From NCBI RefSeq assembly GCF_026619435.1, contig NZ_JAOVZQ010000001.1, positions 4,347,501-4,411,500 on the forward strand: DNA of 64,000 nucleotides, written 5' to 3'. The position numbers and the translations under genes are program-made. Numbering within the stretch: position 1 is the first letter of the stretch; every line of letters starts with the position of its first letter. Under the pieces are notes generated by a model that was not told where the DNA came from, ran no database searches, and saw only the letters and a list, made by a program, of their open reading frames with translations. Shown here one piece after another: positions 17,245 to 26,343 of the stretch. The DNA is from Hoeflea ulvae (GTDB lineage: Bacteria > Pseudomonadota > Alphaproteobacteria > Rhizobiales > Rhizobiaceae).

Positions 17245-17946
17245 ATGCGGGTTCTATTGATCGAGGATGACAGCGCGACCGCGCAGAGCATCGAACTGAT
17301 GCTGAAGTCCGAAAGCTTCAACGTGTACACCACGGATCTGGGCGAAGAGGGCGTCGACCTCGGCAAACTGTACGACTACGACATCATTCTGCTGGACCTC
17401 AACCTGCCGGACATGTCCGGTTACGAGGTTTTGCGCACTCTCAGGCTTTCCAAGGTGAAGACACCGATCCTGATCCTGTCCGGCATGGCCGGAATCGAGG
17501 ACAAGGTTCGCGGTCTCGGCTTCGGCGCCGATGATTACATGACCAAGCCGTTCCACAAGGACGAACTTGTTGCACGCATTCACGCCATCGTGCGCCGTTC
17601 GAAGGGCCATGCCCAGTCGGTCATCACCACCGGTGACCTGGTCGTCAATCTCGATGCCAAGACCGTGGAAGTCGGTTCGCAGCGCGTGCATCTGACCGGC
17701 AAGGAATACCAGATGCTGGAGCTGCTCTCGCTTCGCAAGGGCACGACGCTGACCAAGGAAATGTTCCTCAACCATCTCTATGGCGGAATGGACGAGCCGG
17801 AACTGAAGATCATCGACGTCTTCATCTGCAAATTGCGCAAGAAGCTCGCCACATCGGCAGGCGGCAAGAACTACATCGAAACGGTGTGGGGCCGCGGCTA
17901 TGTTCTGCGCGAGCCGGAAGAAAACCAGATTCTCGAAAGCGCCTGA
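17245..17946 (+). CDS. ctrA: Cell-cycle master response regulator CtrA
   Basis: OmpR-type regulator, 233 residues. The receiver domain (1-120) has LIEDD, the phospho-acceptor Asp at 51 in [11 protein letters not shown], and Lys in [10 protein letters not shown]. The DNA-binding winged helix (130-233) includes [33 protein letters not shown] and VWGRGYVL, all diagnostic of CtrA. It controls division, flagella, replication origin silencing in some species, and envelope genes. A half-site for CtrA lies upstream and a clear terminator downstream, so it is monocistronic. Its phosphotransferase ChpT and inhibitor SciP are both within 3 kb. Confidence 0.98.
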   Translation: MRVLLIEDDSATAQSIELMLKSESFNVYTTDLGEEGVDLGKLYDYDIILLDLNLPDMSGYEVLRTLRLSKVKTPILILSGMAGIEDKVRGLGFGADDYMTKPFHKDELVARIHAIVRRSKGHAQSVITTGDLVVNLDAKTVEVGSQRVHLTGKEYQMLELLSLRKGTTLTKEMFLNHLYGGMDEPELKIIDVFICKLRKKLATSAGGKNYIETVWGRGYVLREPEENQILESA

Positions 17947-17981
17947 ACTTCCTCCCTTTTTCAGGACTGCAACGAACAAGA

Positions 17982-18007
17982 ACCCGCCTTTGTCAGGCGG
18001 GTTTTTT
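17982..18007 (+). terminator. Rho-independent terminator of ctrA
   Basis: Stem ACCCGCC / GGCGGGT with a 7-base loop followed by six T, 35 bases after the ctrA stop. Confidence 0.9.
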
Positions 18008-18056
18008 CATGGCTCAAGCGCGTGCGGAGAACAGTTCGGCATCCGGGATGCCGGCG

Positions 18057-18422
18057 TCAGGCGACGGCTGCCGCATAGGGCGCGAAGGCTTCGGTCAGGC
18101 TGCGCCGGTCAAAAGGCTTGAGCAGGAAATCATCCGCGCCCGCCCGTTTGCCGGCCATCATCTGCTTGAATTCCTTCTCGATCATCAGATAGTGGATCCG
18201 GACAGAATCACCGCCCTCCATCTGACGCACCGAGGCAATCAGGTCCAGGGCGCCGGTCATGCCGGCATCCACGCACAGCACATCGGGAAGCTGTGCATCG
18301 CACATGATCATGGCTTCGCCGGAATTTGACGCTTCTATCACGAGATAATCCAGCCCGCTGAGGATGCGCTTGGCAACCTTGCAGATAACGGCAGAATCAT
18401 CGGCGATCATAAAGCGGCGCAT
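18057..18422 (-). CDS. Single-domain CheY-like response regulator
   Basis: 121 residues, receiver domain only. Acidic pocket in MIADDSAVICKV, presumed phospho-acceptor Asp in LPDVLCVDAGMTGALDL, Lys in DFLLKPFDRRSL. The region after the Asp is atypical (no M-P-x-M-D-G). ATG 18422 has AGGGAGG five bases upstream. It sits between ctrA and chpT, which is conserved in rhizobia. It may interact with the CckA-ChpT relay, but that is inferred from position only. Confidence 0.82.
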   Translation of the reverse strand: MRRFMIADDSAVICKVAKRILSGLDYLVIEASNSGEAMIMCDAQLPDVLCVDAGMTGALDLIASVRQMEGGDSVRIHYLMIEKEFKQMMAGKRAGADDFLLKPFDRRSLTEAFAPYAAAVA

Positions 18423-18557
18423 GGCAGCCTCCCTTGGCTTCTTCCAGACCAACCCGGAACGGATCCGGTATTGTTGAGATGAAGTCTATTCCAAGGGAGC
18501 AAAGATTCCGTAATCAGACAGGCTTAACGGAGCGTTTCCGCCATGGCCTAAGCCGTC

Positions 18558-19208
18558 TCAGGCGGCGGCTGGGCGTTGCGCGGTAAACACCACTTCGTCC
18601 GCATTCGCCGAGCACGACAGCTCCAGTCCGGCTTCGTCGGCCAGCAGCACCGTGTAATAGGGCTGGATGGAATGGGCATCGACAGCTTCTTCCATTTCGC
18701 CCGAATAGATCTCGAGGAATTTCGGCGGCACCCGCACCATGCGGCCGCGGCAGGCCAGGCGGAAGCGCGGATCGGTTTCCGGCGTTTCAACCGTCACATC
18801 GATCTCGCCACCGCGCGGGATCGCGCCATAGGCAACCAGGAACAGGTTGAGCAGCAGTTTCACCTGGTTTTTCGGGATGATGGCGCGCGGACCGTTCCAG
18901 TTGACTTCGGTTTTCTTGTCGGCCGAGACATAGTCGATCACGGCTTTTTCGGCCTCGCCGGTGTCGATCGATGCGCCAACCGAGCCGGATGCGCCAAAGG
19001 CGAGCCGGGCAAATTTCAGCCGCACCGAGGCGTTGAGCGCGCTGGTGCGAATGAGATCCATCGCATCGGCGTCGGCGCCGCCCTCATCGAGCAGTTCGAG
19101 ACCATTGTTGATCGCTCCGACGGGAGAAATGATGTCATGGCAAACACGGCTGCACAAAAGCGCGGCAAGGTCCGGTCCTGCCAAAGTCAGATTGAGGTTC
19201 TTCGACAT
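18558..19208 (-). CDS. chpT: Histidine phosphotransferase ChpT
   Basis: 216 residues. ChpT passes phosphate from the hybrid kinase CckA to CtrA and CpdR. The dimerisation/phosphotransfer helix holds the active His in LCSRVCHDIISPVGAINNGL, followed by a degenerate ATPase-like fold (VKLLLNLFLVAYGAIPRGGE; GRMVRVPPKFLEI) that lacks ATP-binding motifs, as known for ChpT. ATG 19208 is supported by GAGGAG seven bases upstream. The gene is 136 bases upstream of the response regulator gene in the same orientation; they could be cotranscribed. Confidence 0.92.
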   Translation of the reverse strand: MSKNLNLTLAGPDLAALLCSRVCHDIISPVGAINNGLELLDEGGADADAMDLIRTSALNASVRLKFARLAFGASGSVGASIDTGEAEKAVIDYVSADKKTEVNWNGPRAIIPKNQVKLLLNLFLVAYGAIPRGGEIDVTVETPETDPRFRLACRGRMVRVPPKFLEIYSGEMEEAVDAHSIQPYYTVLLADEAGLELSCSANADEVVFTAQRPAAA

Positions 19209-19360
19209 AAAATTCTCCTCTTTGCGCCCCACGCCGAATCAGCGCGGTTGGAAATTCGCACCCGGTGCGGTCAATCGCAAGCACTGTCGGTCAGAAGTCG
19301 TTCAATGGCCCATTGCCGATGGCAACGTAAGCCGTCCGTTCCTAAAGACACCATATTTGG

Positions 19361-19375
19361 TAAACTGCTTATTAA
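19361..19375 (+). promoter_or_regulatory. Candidate CtrA box upstream of eipA
   Basis: TAAA-N7-TTAA, one mismatch from consensus, 69 bases before the start of the DUF1134 gene. The Brucella orthologue is reported as a CtrA target. Confidence 0.5.
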
Positions 19376-19443
19376 GATCGGCGCGTCACAATGTGATCAA
19401 TGTTTTCTGCGGTACCTACCGTCCCATCAACGGAGTGGATCTA

Positions 19444-20031
19444 ATGATCGCGTCCCGCCTAGGCCTTCGCGCTTATGCCTCTATCTTTCTCTGCCTGCTG
19501 CTCATCGCCGGAGCCGCACCGGACGCGCGTGCGCAGTCGGCAAATGCCTCGCAATACACGACGCAGGAAATCGTCGATGCAGGGCACGGATTTTTCGGAT
19601 CCACCTCCGGCGGCCTGGCCAAGATCGTCGAGAAGGCATTCCAGTCCTACGGCCTGCCCAATGGCTATATTCTTGGCCAGGAAGCCTCCGGCGCCTTCAT
19701 CGGCGGCCTGACCTATGGCGAGGGCCAGCTGTTTACCAAGAATGCCGGCCAGCACGATGTGTTCTGGCAGGGTCCGTCGCTGGGCTGGGATTATGGCGGC
19801 AACGGCAACCGGACGATGATGCTGGTCTACAATCTTCCCAGCATCGAGGCTGTCTATGGTCGCTTTGGCGGCGTGTCGGGCTCGGCATTCGTGGTTGCCG
19901 GCCTGGGCATGACCGTTCTCAAGCGCGATGATGTCTATGTCGTGCCGATCCGGACCGGTGTCGGAGCCAGGCTTGGCATCAATATCGGCTATCTGAAAAT
20001 GACACCCGCGCCGACCTGGAATCCGTTCTAG
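19444..20031 (+). CDS. eipA: EipA family (DUF1134) periplasmic envelope integrity protein
   Basis: 195 residues. An N-terminal signal peptide (RAYASIFLCLLLIAGAAPDA, cleavage likely after ARA) is followed by a compact beta domain with the DUF1134 features HGFFGSTSGGLAKIVEKAF, GQEASGAFIGGLTYGEG, VFWQGPSLGWDYGGNG and VGARLGINIGYLK. In Brucella EipA is a periplasmic protein needed for envelope stress resistance and virulence and is under CtrA control. ATG 19444 has GGAG eight bases upstream; the open frame further upstream belongs to the chpT antisense. Located just after the ctrA block, in line with coordinated control. Confidence 0.9.
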   Translation: MIASRLGLRAYASIFLCLLLIAGAAPDARAQSANASQYTTQEIVDAGHGFFGSTSGGLAKIVEKAFQSYGLPNGYILGQEASGAFIGGLTYGEGQLFTKNAGQHDVFWQGPSLGWDYGGNGNRTMMLVYNLPSIEAVYGRFGGVSGSAFVVAGLGMTVLKRDDVYVVPIRTGVGARLGINIGYLKMTPAPTWNPF

Positions 20032-20247
20032 ACGACCGTTTGCCTGACCTGCCAAACACCGGCGTCGCCGCGGGCATTGTCAAGAGACGCGCGGCGTACG
20101 GCGGCAAGCAAAACCGGGGTCTGTTCTTGACAAGCCAACAGTCTCTTCCTTCGCTTGCTGCTTGCCGAGGCCGGATGACCATGCTTAAAGCTCCGGCGGG
20201 CCTTTGCGGGGCCTTTTGAGCCCTGTTCCTGATTGTGTGGATTTGCC

Positions 20248-21453
20248 GTGATCGAGTTTGTGCTGTTATTCGCATTGGGTTTTCTGGCCGCCGCCCTGGT
20301 TGCGCTGATTGCGGCGCCGATCATCCAGCGCCGTGTCGTCAAGCTCACCGAACGCCGCATCCGTGCGAGCGTGCCGCTGTCGGCAGCCGAAATACGGGCC
20401 GAAAAGGACATGGCGCGAGCCGCCTTCGCCGCTGAAACCGCCCGCCTGTCTGTCGATCTCAAGCACAACCGCGAACAGCTCACCCAAAGCGTTGCCCGCA
20501 GCGCGCGCTTGAGCAATGACCTGGTGGCGCTGCGCAGCGAAAAGATCTCGGTCGAAAAGGCGGTGGAAGAGCGCGAGGCCGACATCCGCGATCTCCATGC
20601 CAAACTGAACGAGCGCGACACCACCATCGCCACCCTGACCGGCAATTTCAGCGACGCGGCGCGTCTGAGCGAAGCACTGAAACGGGAACTCGCCGCCCGC
20701 GATGACAAGATCAACCGGCTCGGCGCCGAGCTGGAAGAGCTCCGCATCGACCTGGTCACCCTCGACACCGAGGCTGAAAACTTCAAATCGCAGATCCGGG
20801 AACTGCGCGACGAGCGCAATGCCTTGCGTGATTCGCTGACCAAGGCCGGAACCGCCAACAGGGACCTGGAAATCCGCTTGAAAAACCATGACGAGCGACT
20901 GGCGCAAACCCAGGAAAAACTTGCCAAGACCATCACCGCGCTGACCGATCGCGAAAACGCGCTTGACCGGCGCGTGGCCGAAGTCGAGCGGTTCCGGCAG
21001 AAAAACCGGGAACTGTCCGACGAGATGCGGGCCCTCAAGAAGCAGGGCACGACCAACAGTGCCGCCCGGCAGCAGGCTGCCGAACAGCCGCCGGCCGCGC
21101 TCGTCAGCAGCAATGAGGCGCCGGTCACGGCGCCGGATGAATCCGATGAGCCGGCAGAGGATGCGGCGCTGCACGAGGAGCTTCCGGAAGCCGAAAAGAT
21201 CGACCGGCTGCGCGCCCGGCAGGCGGCACTGGCCGAGCGGCTGCTCAAGGCCGACAAGAACGGCAATGATGCAGCCCTGCGCCGCGAGATCGCGGTTGTG
21301 GCGGCGATGATGGTGGAACTTACCGCTGCCCGCGACGGTAGCACCTCGCCGATCCACGCCATCCTCAAGGGCAGCGAGGATCCGTCGCTGTCGGGACGGT
21401 CCGACCCCAGTCTTGCCACCCGCGCCCGCGAGCTGCTTGTCTCCAGCCGCTGA
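20248..21453 (+). CDS. Membrane-anchored coiled-coil protein, conserved in rhizobia
   Basis: 401 residues from a GTG start (a TTG at 20233 is an alternative). One N-terminal membrane helix (FVLLFALGFLAAALVALIAA) is followed by RRVVKLTERRIRASVPLSAA, then about 220 residues of continuous heptad-like coiled coil (EKAVEEREADIRDLHAKLNE; RLKNHDERLAQTQEKLAK). A Pro/Ala/Glu-rich linker comes next and a short helical C-terminal part (RARQAALAERLLKADKNG). The topology predicts a long cytoplasmic coil anchored in the inner membrane. Function unknown; a structural or division-related role is only a guess from its form and CtrA-block neighbourhood. Confidence 0.8.
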   Translation: MIEFVLLFALGFLAAALVALIAAPIIQRRVVKLTERRIRASVPLSAAEIRAEKDMARAAFAAETARLSVDLKHNREQLTQSVARSARLSNDLVALRSEKISVEKAVEEREADIRDLHAKLNERDTTIATLTGNFSDAARLSEALKRELAARDDKINRLGAELEELRIDLVTLDTEAENFKSQIRELRDERNALRDSLTKAGTANRDLEIRLKNHDERLAQTQEKLAKTITALTDRENALDRRVAEVERFRQKNRELSDEMRALKKQGTTNSAARQQAAEQPPAALVSSNEAPVTAPDESDEPAEDAALHEELPEAEKIDRLRARQAALAERLLKADKNGNDAALRREIAVVAAMMVELTAARDGSTSPIHAILKGSEDPSLSGRSDPSLATRARELLVSSR

Positions 21454-21504
21454 GCCGGCCGGCACCCTGCCGCGCAAACGGCACGGCCGGTCAAGCGCTG
21501 CGGT

Positions 21505-22338
21505 TCAGACGCGGCCCATGCGGCAGGCCGCCTGCCACAGCGCGATGCCGCTGGCCGTTGCCACATTGAGGCTGTCCATGCCGGGCGCCTGTTCGATCCT
21601 GAGCGTGGTCAGCCGCTCGAGAATGTCGGCCGGCAGGCCCTCGCCCTCGGTGCCGGCCAGCAAGGCCACCCGGCGGCCGGGTTCAAACGCGCTGAGCGTC
21701 TGACTGCCCTGCGGCGACAGGCCGATGACCTCGAACCCGTTCAGCGTCAGGCTGCGCACCATCTCTGCGATGGATCCGGCGCGGCAGAACGGCACCCGCA
21801 ACGCCGCGCCGACCGAAACACGGATCGCCTTGCGGTAGAGCGGATCGCAGCAGGACGAATCGAGCACGACGCCATCGGCGCCGAACACCCCGGCATTGCG
21901 GAAGATGCCGCCGATATTGTCGTGATTGGAAATGCCGCAGGCCGCCACCAGCAGCGCCCGGTCCGGCAGCCGCGACAGGAAGGCGTCGAACGAGGCCGGC
22001 GGGACATGCCGGCCGACGGCCAGAATGCCGCGATGCATGGCAAAGCCGACCGCGGCGTCGAGCACATCGCGTCCCGCCACATAGACCGGGCAGCCGGGCT
22101 CCACATGGTCCAGCAGATCGCCGGTGCCCTCGACCCGATTCTCAAGGAGCAGGATCTTTTCAAGCACGAAGCGCGCGTCGCCCGCCTGGGCATCGACCAG
22201 CGCCTGCAGCACGACCCGGCCTTCGGCGATGAAACGGTCGCCGCGGCCGGCCAGGTCCCGGTCGCGCATGGCGGTGAATTCGGCGATGCGCGGGTCGGCC
22301 GGATCATCTATGCGGATGAAACGCCCCTGCCCGTCCAT
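21505..22338 (-). CDS. TrmH/SpoU family RNA 2'-O-methyltransferase
   Basis: 277 residues. The N-terminal substrate-binding region (RFIAEGRVVLQALV) is followed by the trefoil-knot SPOUT domain with its three motifs: motif 1 CGISNHDNIGGIFRNAGVFG, motif 2 VALLAGTEGEGLP, motif 3 APGMDSLNVATASGIALW. It methylates ribose in tRNA or rRNA. The specific position cannot be read from sequence. It is transcribed away from the coiled-coil gene and lies directly downstream of the DUF6476-like gene. Confidence 0.92.
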   Translation of the reverse strand: MDGQGRFIRIDDPADPRIAEFTAMRDRDLAGRGDRFIAEGRVVLQALVDAQAGDARFVLEKILLLENRVEGTGDLLDHVEPGCPVYVAGRDVLDAAVGFAMHRGILAVGRHVPPASFDAFLSRLPDRALLVAACGISNHDNIGGIFRNAGVFGADGVVLDSSCCDPLYRKAIRVSVGAALRVPFCRAGSIAEMVRSLTLNGFEVIGLSPQGSQTLSAFEPGRRVALLAGTEGEGLPADILERLTTLRIEQAPGMDSLNVATASGIALWQAACRMGRV

Positions 22339-22340
22339 GA

Positions 22341-22736
22341 TCAGCGATTGATCACGACGATGTCGCCGACGATCCGGCCGACCGACATGTCATGGATGAT
22401 CAGCCGTTGCGAGCCATCGGCGGCCCGACCGAAAAAGGCGATGCGGTTGCCATCAAGCGAGACGCTGTCGACCACGAAACCGTCGGGCAGGGCCGCCACG
22501 GCGGCGACCGGCGCATCCGAGGGCACGCTCATCGACGGCGAGGCCGACTGGCTGACGGGTGCACCCGCATCACCGGCCTGCGTGAATTTGTAGACAATTG
22601 CGCCCAGCACGGCCATAAGACCGATGAACATGACGCCGATCGACACGGCGAGCAGCCGCACCATCTTGCGCCGTACCTTTTCCATCTCCGGATCAAGCGG
22701 CTTTTCGTCGAGATCGTCGTCATTCACTGTCGACAT
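22341..22736 (-). CDS. DUF6476-like single-span membrane protein
   Basis: 131 residues. An acidic N terminus (DDDLDEKPLDPEMEKVRRKM) precedes one membrane helix (LLAVSIGVMFIGLMAVLGAI), a Ser/Pro-rich linker and a small C-terminal beta domain (LPDGFVVDSVSLDGNRIAFF; QRLIIHDMSVGRIVGDIVV). Orthologues are common next to rluD in rhizobia, without known function. ATG 22736 is preferred because AAGGA lies six bases upstream. Its start is only 29 bases from that of rluD on the other strand, so they share a divergent promoter. Confidence 0.75.
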   Translation of the reverse strand: MSTVNDDDLDEKPLDPEMEKVRRKMVRLLAVSIGVMFIGLMAVLGAIVYKFTQAGDAGAPVSQSASPSMSVPSDAPVAAVAALPDGFVVDSVSLDGNRIAFFGRAADGSQRLIIHDMSVGRIVGDIVVINR

Positions 22737-22765
22737 TTCCATTCCTTGCCGGGCGGACCCTGATA

Positions 22766-23815
22766 TTGAAGAACGCGACATCGTTTAGCGAAGCCCAGCC
22801 CGATAGGGAAGCCCAACCGGCTGCGAAAACCCTGGTTGTTGGCGAGGAGGATTCCGGCCGGCTCGATGCCTGGCTGGCAGCAGCGCTCGAACCCGACCTT
22901 TCGCGCAGCCGTCTCAAGGCGCTGATCGAGGCCGGTGCGGTGATGGTCAACGGCGTGGCCGCCAAGCAGGCCGGGCACAAGATCGCGCCGGGCGACCGCA
23001 TCGAGCTGACAATTCCCGACCCCGAGGATCCCGAGCCGATCGGCGAGGACATCGCGCTGGAGATCCTCTACGAGGACGATGACCTGATCGTCATCAACAA
23101 GCAGGCCGGCCTCGTGGTCCATCCCGGCGCCGGCAACTGGACCGGAACCCTGGTCAATGCGCTGATCCACCATTGCGGCGACAGCCTGTCGGGCATCGGC
23201 GGCGTGCGCAGGCCCGGCATCGTGCACCGGCTCGACCGCGACACCACCGGGGTGATGGTGGTGGCCAAGAACGACATCACCCACCGCCATCTCGCCGAGC
23301 AATTTGCCGATCACGGTCTCACCGGCCCGCTGGAGCGCGCCTACAAGGCGATTGTCTGGGGCAAGCCGGACGGGCTCAAAGGCACCATCGACGCAAGCCT
23401 CGGCCGCGCCAAGGACCGGATCCGCCGCGCCGTGCGCACCGACGAGGGCGACGATGTGCGCCATGCCGTCACCCATTACCTGGTCTGCGAGCGCTACCAG
23501 GAAAAGCCCGACGGAAGCAGTGCGGCGACACTGGTGGAATGCCGGCTGGAGACCGGCCGCACCCACCAGATCCGGGTGCACATGGCCCATATCGGACATC
23601 CGCTGATCGGCGACCTGGACTATGGCGCCGCCTTCAAGACCAAGGCCAACCGGCTGCCCGACGCAGTGCGCGACACCGTGACCGGCTTCACCCGCCAGGC
23701 GCTGCATGCGTTTCTGCTGGTGATCGAGCATCCGATCACCGGCGAGACACTGCGCTTCGAGGCGCCGCTGCCGCAAGACATGGAGCAATTGCGGCTGGCG
23801 CTTGCCAATCTGTAA
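22766..23815 (+). CDS. rluD: RluA/RluD family 23S rRNA pseudouridine synthase
   Basis: 349 residues from a TTG start, the only start codon that covers the whole N-terminal domain. The S4 RNA-binding domain comes first (GRLDAWLAAALEPDLSRSRL, LIEAGAVMVNG), then the catalytic domain with the active Asp in GIVHRLDRDTTGVMVVAKN and conserved RTHQIRVHMAHIGHPLIGD and RQALHAFLLVIEHP. RluD makes pseudouridines in helix 69 of 23S rRNA. It is followed by rpoH, the usual order in rhizobia. Confidence 0.92.
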   Translation: MKNATSFSEAQPDREAQPAAKTLVVGEEDSGRLDAWLAAALEPDLSRSRLKALIEAGAVMVNGVAAKQAGHKIAPGDRIELTIPDPEDPEPIGEDIALEILYEDDDLIVINKQAGLVVHPGAGNWTGTLVNALIHHCGDSLSGIGGVRRPGIVHRLDRDTTGVMVVAKNDITHRHLAEQFADHGLTGPLERAYKAIVWGKPDGLKGTIDASLGRAKDRIRRAVRTDEGDDVRHAVTHYLVCERYQEKPDGSSAATLVECRLETGRTHQIRVHMAHIGHPLIGDLDYGAAFKTKANRLPDAVRDTVTGFTRQALHAFLLVIEHPITGETLRFEAPLPQDMEQLRLALANL

Positions 23816-23856
23816 ACCAGCCTTGCGCTTCACGCGACCGTGATGGGGCTTGCACC

Positions 23857-23885
23857 TTGATACCGGGTTTCGCCACAATTACATG
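23857..23885 (+). promoter_or_regulatory. Candidate promoter of rpoH
   Basis: TTGATA (23857-23862), 17-base spacer, TACATG (23880-23885), 90 bases before the rpoH start. The -35 is good, the -10 moderate. Confidence 0.35.
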
Positions 23886-23974
23886 ACACATGGGTTGGTT
23901 CGGATGCGATGTTCGGTCCGAACCGTTTGGCTTGCCGCAAGGAAGCCGGAATCCGGGAATCAGGGGGTGCTGTT

Positions 23975-24877
23975 ATGGCCCAGGGAAGTTTACCGTCCAT
24001 TTCTGCCGGCGAGAACGGTCTCAACCGTTATCTCTCCGAAATTCGCAAGTTCCCGATGCTGGAACCGCAGGAAGAATACATGCTCGCCAAGCGTTTCCTC
24101 GAACATGAGGACACCAAGGCGGCGCACAAGCTCGTCACCAGCCATCTGCGCCTGGTCGCCAAGATCGCCATGGGCTATCGCGGCTACGGCCTGCCGATCG
24201 GCGAGGTCATTTCCGAAGGCAATGTCGGCCTGATGCAGGCGGTCAAGAAATTCGACCCCGAGCGCGGCTTCCGCCTTGCCACCTACGCGATGTGGTGGAT
24301 CAAGGCCTCGATCCAGGAATATATCCTGCGCTCCTGGAGCCTGGTCAAGATGGGCACGACCGCAAACCAGAAGCGGCTGTTCTTCAACCTGCGCAAGGTC
24401 AAGAGCAAGATTCAGGCCGTCGAGGACGGCGATCTGCGCCCCGATCAGGTGGCCGAGATCGCCACCAAGCTCAACGTGTCGGAGGCCGAGGTGATCTCGA
24501 TGAACCGCCGGCTGGCGGGCGACGCCTCGCTCAACGCACCGATCAAGGCCAGCGAAGGCGAATCCGGCCAGTGGCAGGACTGGCTGGTCGATGATTCCGA
24601 CAGCCAGGAGGACATGCTGGTCGAGCAGGACCAGCTCGAGACCCGGCGCGGCATGCTGCAGGGTGCGCTCGACGTGCTCAACGAGCGCGAACGCCGCATC
24701 TTCGAGGCCCGCCGCCTGCGCGACGACCCAATCACGCTGGAGGACCTGTCGACCGAATTCGACATCTCCCGCGAGCGCGTCCGCCAGATCGAGGTCCGCG
24801 CCTTTGAAAAGGTGCAGGACGCGGTGCAAAAGGCCGCCGCTGCGCGTGACAAGGCGCTGGTCACCGTCGCCGACTGA
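23975..24877 (+). CDS. rpoH: RNA polymerase sigma-32 factor
   Basis: 300 residues; directs transcription of heat-shock genes. Region 2 is YRGYGLPIGEVISEGNVGLM and FRLATYAMWWIKASIQEYIL; the RpoH box QKRLFFNLRKVKSKI distinguishes it from other sigma-70 proteins; region 4.2 HTH is LEDLSTEFDISRERVRQIEV. Start 23975 is supported by GGGGG seven bases upstream. Rhizobia often carry two rpoH genes; this looks like the major rpoH1 type next to rluD, though that is inferred. A terminator follows. Confidence 0.96.
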   Translation: MAQGSLPSISAGENGLNRYLSEIRKFPMLEPQEEYMLAKRFLEHEDTKAAHKLVTSHLRLVAKIAMGYRGYGLPIGEVISEGNVGLMQAVKKFDPERGFRLATYAMWWIKASIQEYILRSWSLVKMGTTANQKRLFFNLRKVKSKIQAVEDGDLRPDQVAEIATKLNVSEAEVISMNRRLAGDASLNAPIKASEGESGQWQDWLVDDSDSQEDMLVEQDQLETRRGMLQGALDVLNERERRIFEARRLRDDPITLEDLSTEFDISRERVRQIEVRAFEKVQDAVQKAAAARDKALVTVAD

Positions 24878-24899
24878 TCTGACGCCTGACGATAAAGGA

Positions 24900-24930
24900 C
24901 CCCGGAAGCGGAGACGCTTTCGGGGTTTTT
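24900..24930 (+). terminator. Rho-independent terminator of rpoH
   Basis: Stem CCCCGGAAGCG / CGCTTTCGGGG with a GAGA loop, followed by five T, starting 22 bases after the stop codon. Confidence 0.9.
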
Positions 24931-24965
24931 GTGTGGTGGGGTTTGAACTCGGGGCAACCCCACTT

Positions 24966-25080
24966 CCGTCATGCCGGACACCGGTCCGGCATCCGGTACG
25001 CCCAAGTCCTTGGGCTAAAGGAGTATCGGGCCCGGCAGACGCTCGCCCGCTGGATACCGGATCTGGTCCGGTACGACGGG
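24966..25080. repeat. Long imperfect palindromic intergenic repeat
   Basis: Left arm 24966-24994 (CCGTCATGCCGGAC...) and right arm 25052-25080 (...GGTCCGGTACGACGG) are near-perfect inverted copies around a 57-base centre. This CCGTCATGCCGGA type resembles dispersed palindromic elements common in alphaproteobacterial intergenic DNA; other copies would lie outside the window. Confidence 0.65.
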
Positions 25081-25115
25081 TGTGAAGATCTCGCGGCCAC
25101 TCCGTCCCCGCCCGG

Positions 25116-25691
25116 CTACTGTCTTCCGGACGCGCCGAAATCAGCGTCTCCGGCATCGCGCCACTGGTCTGCACCTATCGAGTAGCGGATGTGGTTGACC
25201 CATTTGTCATAAAGCCATTCGGCATTCTCGATCGTGCCCTGATCTGAAAGCCCGAGCCGTTCGCAGACCGCCCGGCTTCGCATGTTCCCCTCGGCCACCG
25301 GAATATCCACCCGCTGCAGACCGAGTTCCGTAAACGCATAATCGATGAAAAAAGCCGCGCAGCGGGATATGATGCCGTTTCCCTGATGGGCTTCAGCCAA
25401 CCAGTAGCCGATGACAACGGACCGAGTGTGCGTGTCGATTTCATGGAACCCGCACAGGCCGACAAGCCTGTTGTCCCGGAACACACCACAGGCAAAACCT
25501 TTGCCTGCATCATGCTGATGATGGATGCTTTCAATGAAGGCGCGCGAGTCTTCCCGTGTGGTATTGCGATCGAGCCAGGGCAACCACTGCCGCAAATGGG
25601 CCCGGTTCTGGTCGACCACCTCAAACAGCAGATCGGCATCGTCAGGCTGAAGAAGCCGCAAGGACAAATTGGGGGCAATGTCAAATCTCAT
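25116..25691 (-). CDS. RimJ/RimL-type GNAT N-acetyltransferase
   Basis: 191 residues with the acetyltransferase_3 pattern: N-terminal strand LSLRLLQPDDADLLFEVVDQ, RQWLPWLDRNTTRED, GLCGFHEIDTHTRSVVIGYW, the acetyl-CoA loop EAHQGNGIISRCAAFFIDYA, and VAEGNMRSRAVCERLGL. Relatives acetylate N termini of ribosomal proteins or detoxify small amines; the substrate here is unknown. The start at ATG 25691 fits the domain start; the longer open frame adds unrelated sequence. Confidence 0.85.
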   Translation of the reverse strand: MRFDIAPNLSLRLLQPDDADLLFEVVDQNRAHLRQWLPWLDRNTTREDSRAFIESIHHQHDAGKGFACGVFRDNRLVGLCGFHEIDTHTRSVVIGYWLAEAHQGNGIISRCAAFFIDYAFTELGLQRVDIPVAEGNMRSRAVCERLGLSDQGTIENAEWLYDKWVNHIRYSIGADQWRDAGDADFGASGRQ

Positions 25692-26171
25692 GGCGAAATA
25701 TCTGCCATGGTTGACGGTGGAGGAAAACCCCACGCCAAAACCCCGCGCGCGAAACAAATTTCGCCGACGGTGTGGTGGCAGTCTCGGGGTCCGGCAGAAA
25801 CCCGGACTCGTGGGGCGCGGGCGACGTGCCCGTGGTGGTCAAGAAGATGTGGCTTGGCGCGTGTCCCGCGCCCCACCGGTGAGGGACAGATGCGCCTTCC
25901 GGGCGCAAATGGGGCTCCTCCCCGCAATCAGGGCGACGCAGTCCCGGGCAGTTCGTCTTGTTCGGCTGAACCGCCAACCGAACCCGCCCTTGCCTGCCCG
26001 CTCCCGGCCTCAATACCGTCCAGCGAAACAGGCCTTGTCAGGACCGGCGTGTTTTTTGACGCCGCCGGTGCTGGTGCGGACCAGCAGGTCTCCGGTTCCG
26101 GCGCGCAGGCCGGGGTGTTCCCGATCGCGAAGCTTCTGACGCCGGGTGCGGCCCCCGCGCGCCAGAACTCA
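25692..26171. other. Intergenic region, no gene seen
   Basis: About 480 G+C-rich bases with overlapping open frames in several directions but no ribosome binding site, no recognisable protein and low-complexity composition. A short repeat copy follows at 26172. Confidence 0.45.
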
Positions 26172-26264
26172 CCGCCTTCCGCCGGCCAGGGCTCCGTGGG
26201 CCCGGGCCATCCGTTCGGGACGGAAGGCGCAGAAAGTGTGCCACGGCATCAAGGGGTGTGGAAA
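26172..26264 (+). repeat. About 93-bp repeat, copy A (flanks DUF4112 gene)
   Basis: Shares with copy B (26893-26983) the blocks TCCGCCGGCCA, CTCCGTGGGCCC, CGTTCGGGACGG / GGTTCGGGACGG, AGTGTG and GGGTGTGGAAA in the same order and spacing. Copies lie on either side of the gene at 26344. Confidence 0.7.
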
Positions 26265-26343
26265 TTTTAAGGGATTTTTTTGTCGGCGGAAGTTTTTTCG
26301 CGCGGCGCTAAGCTGGGCCTGAGGACGACCCGGCGAGGATGCC

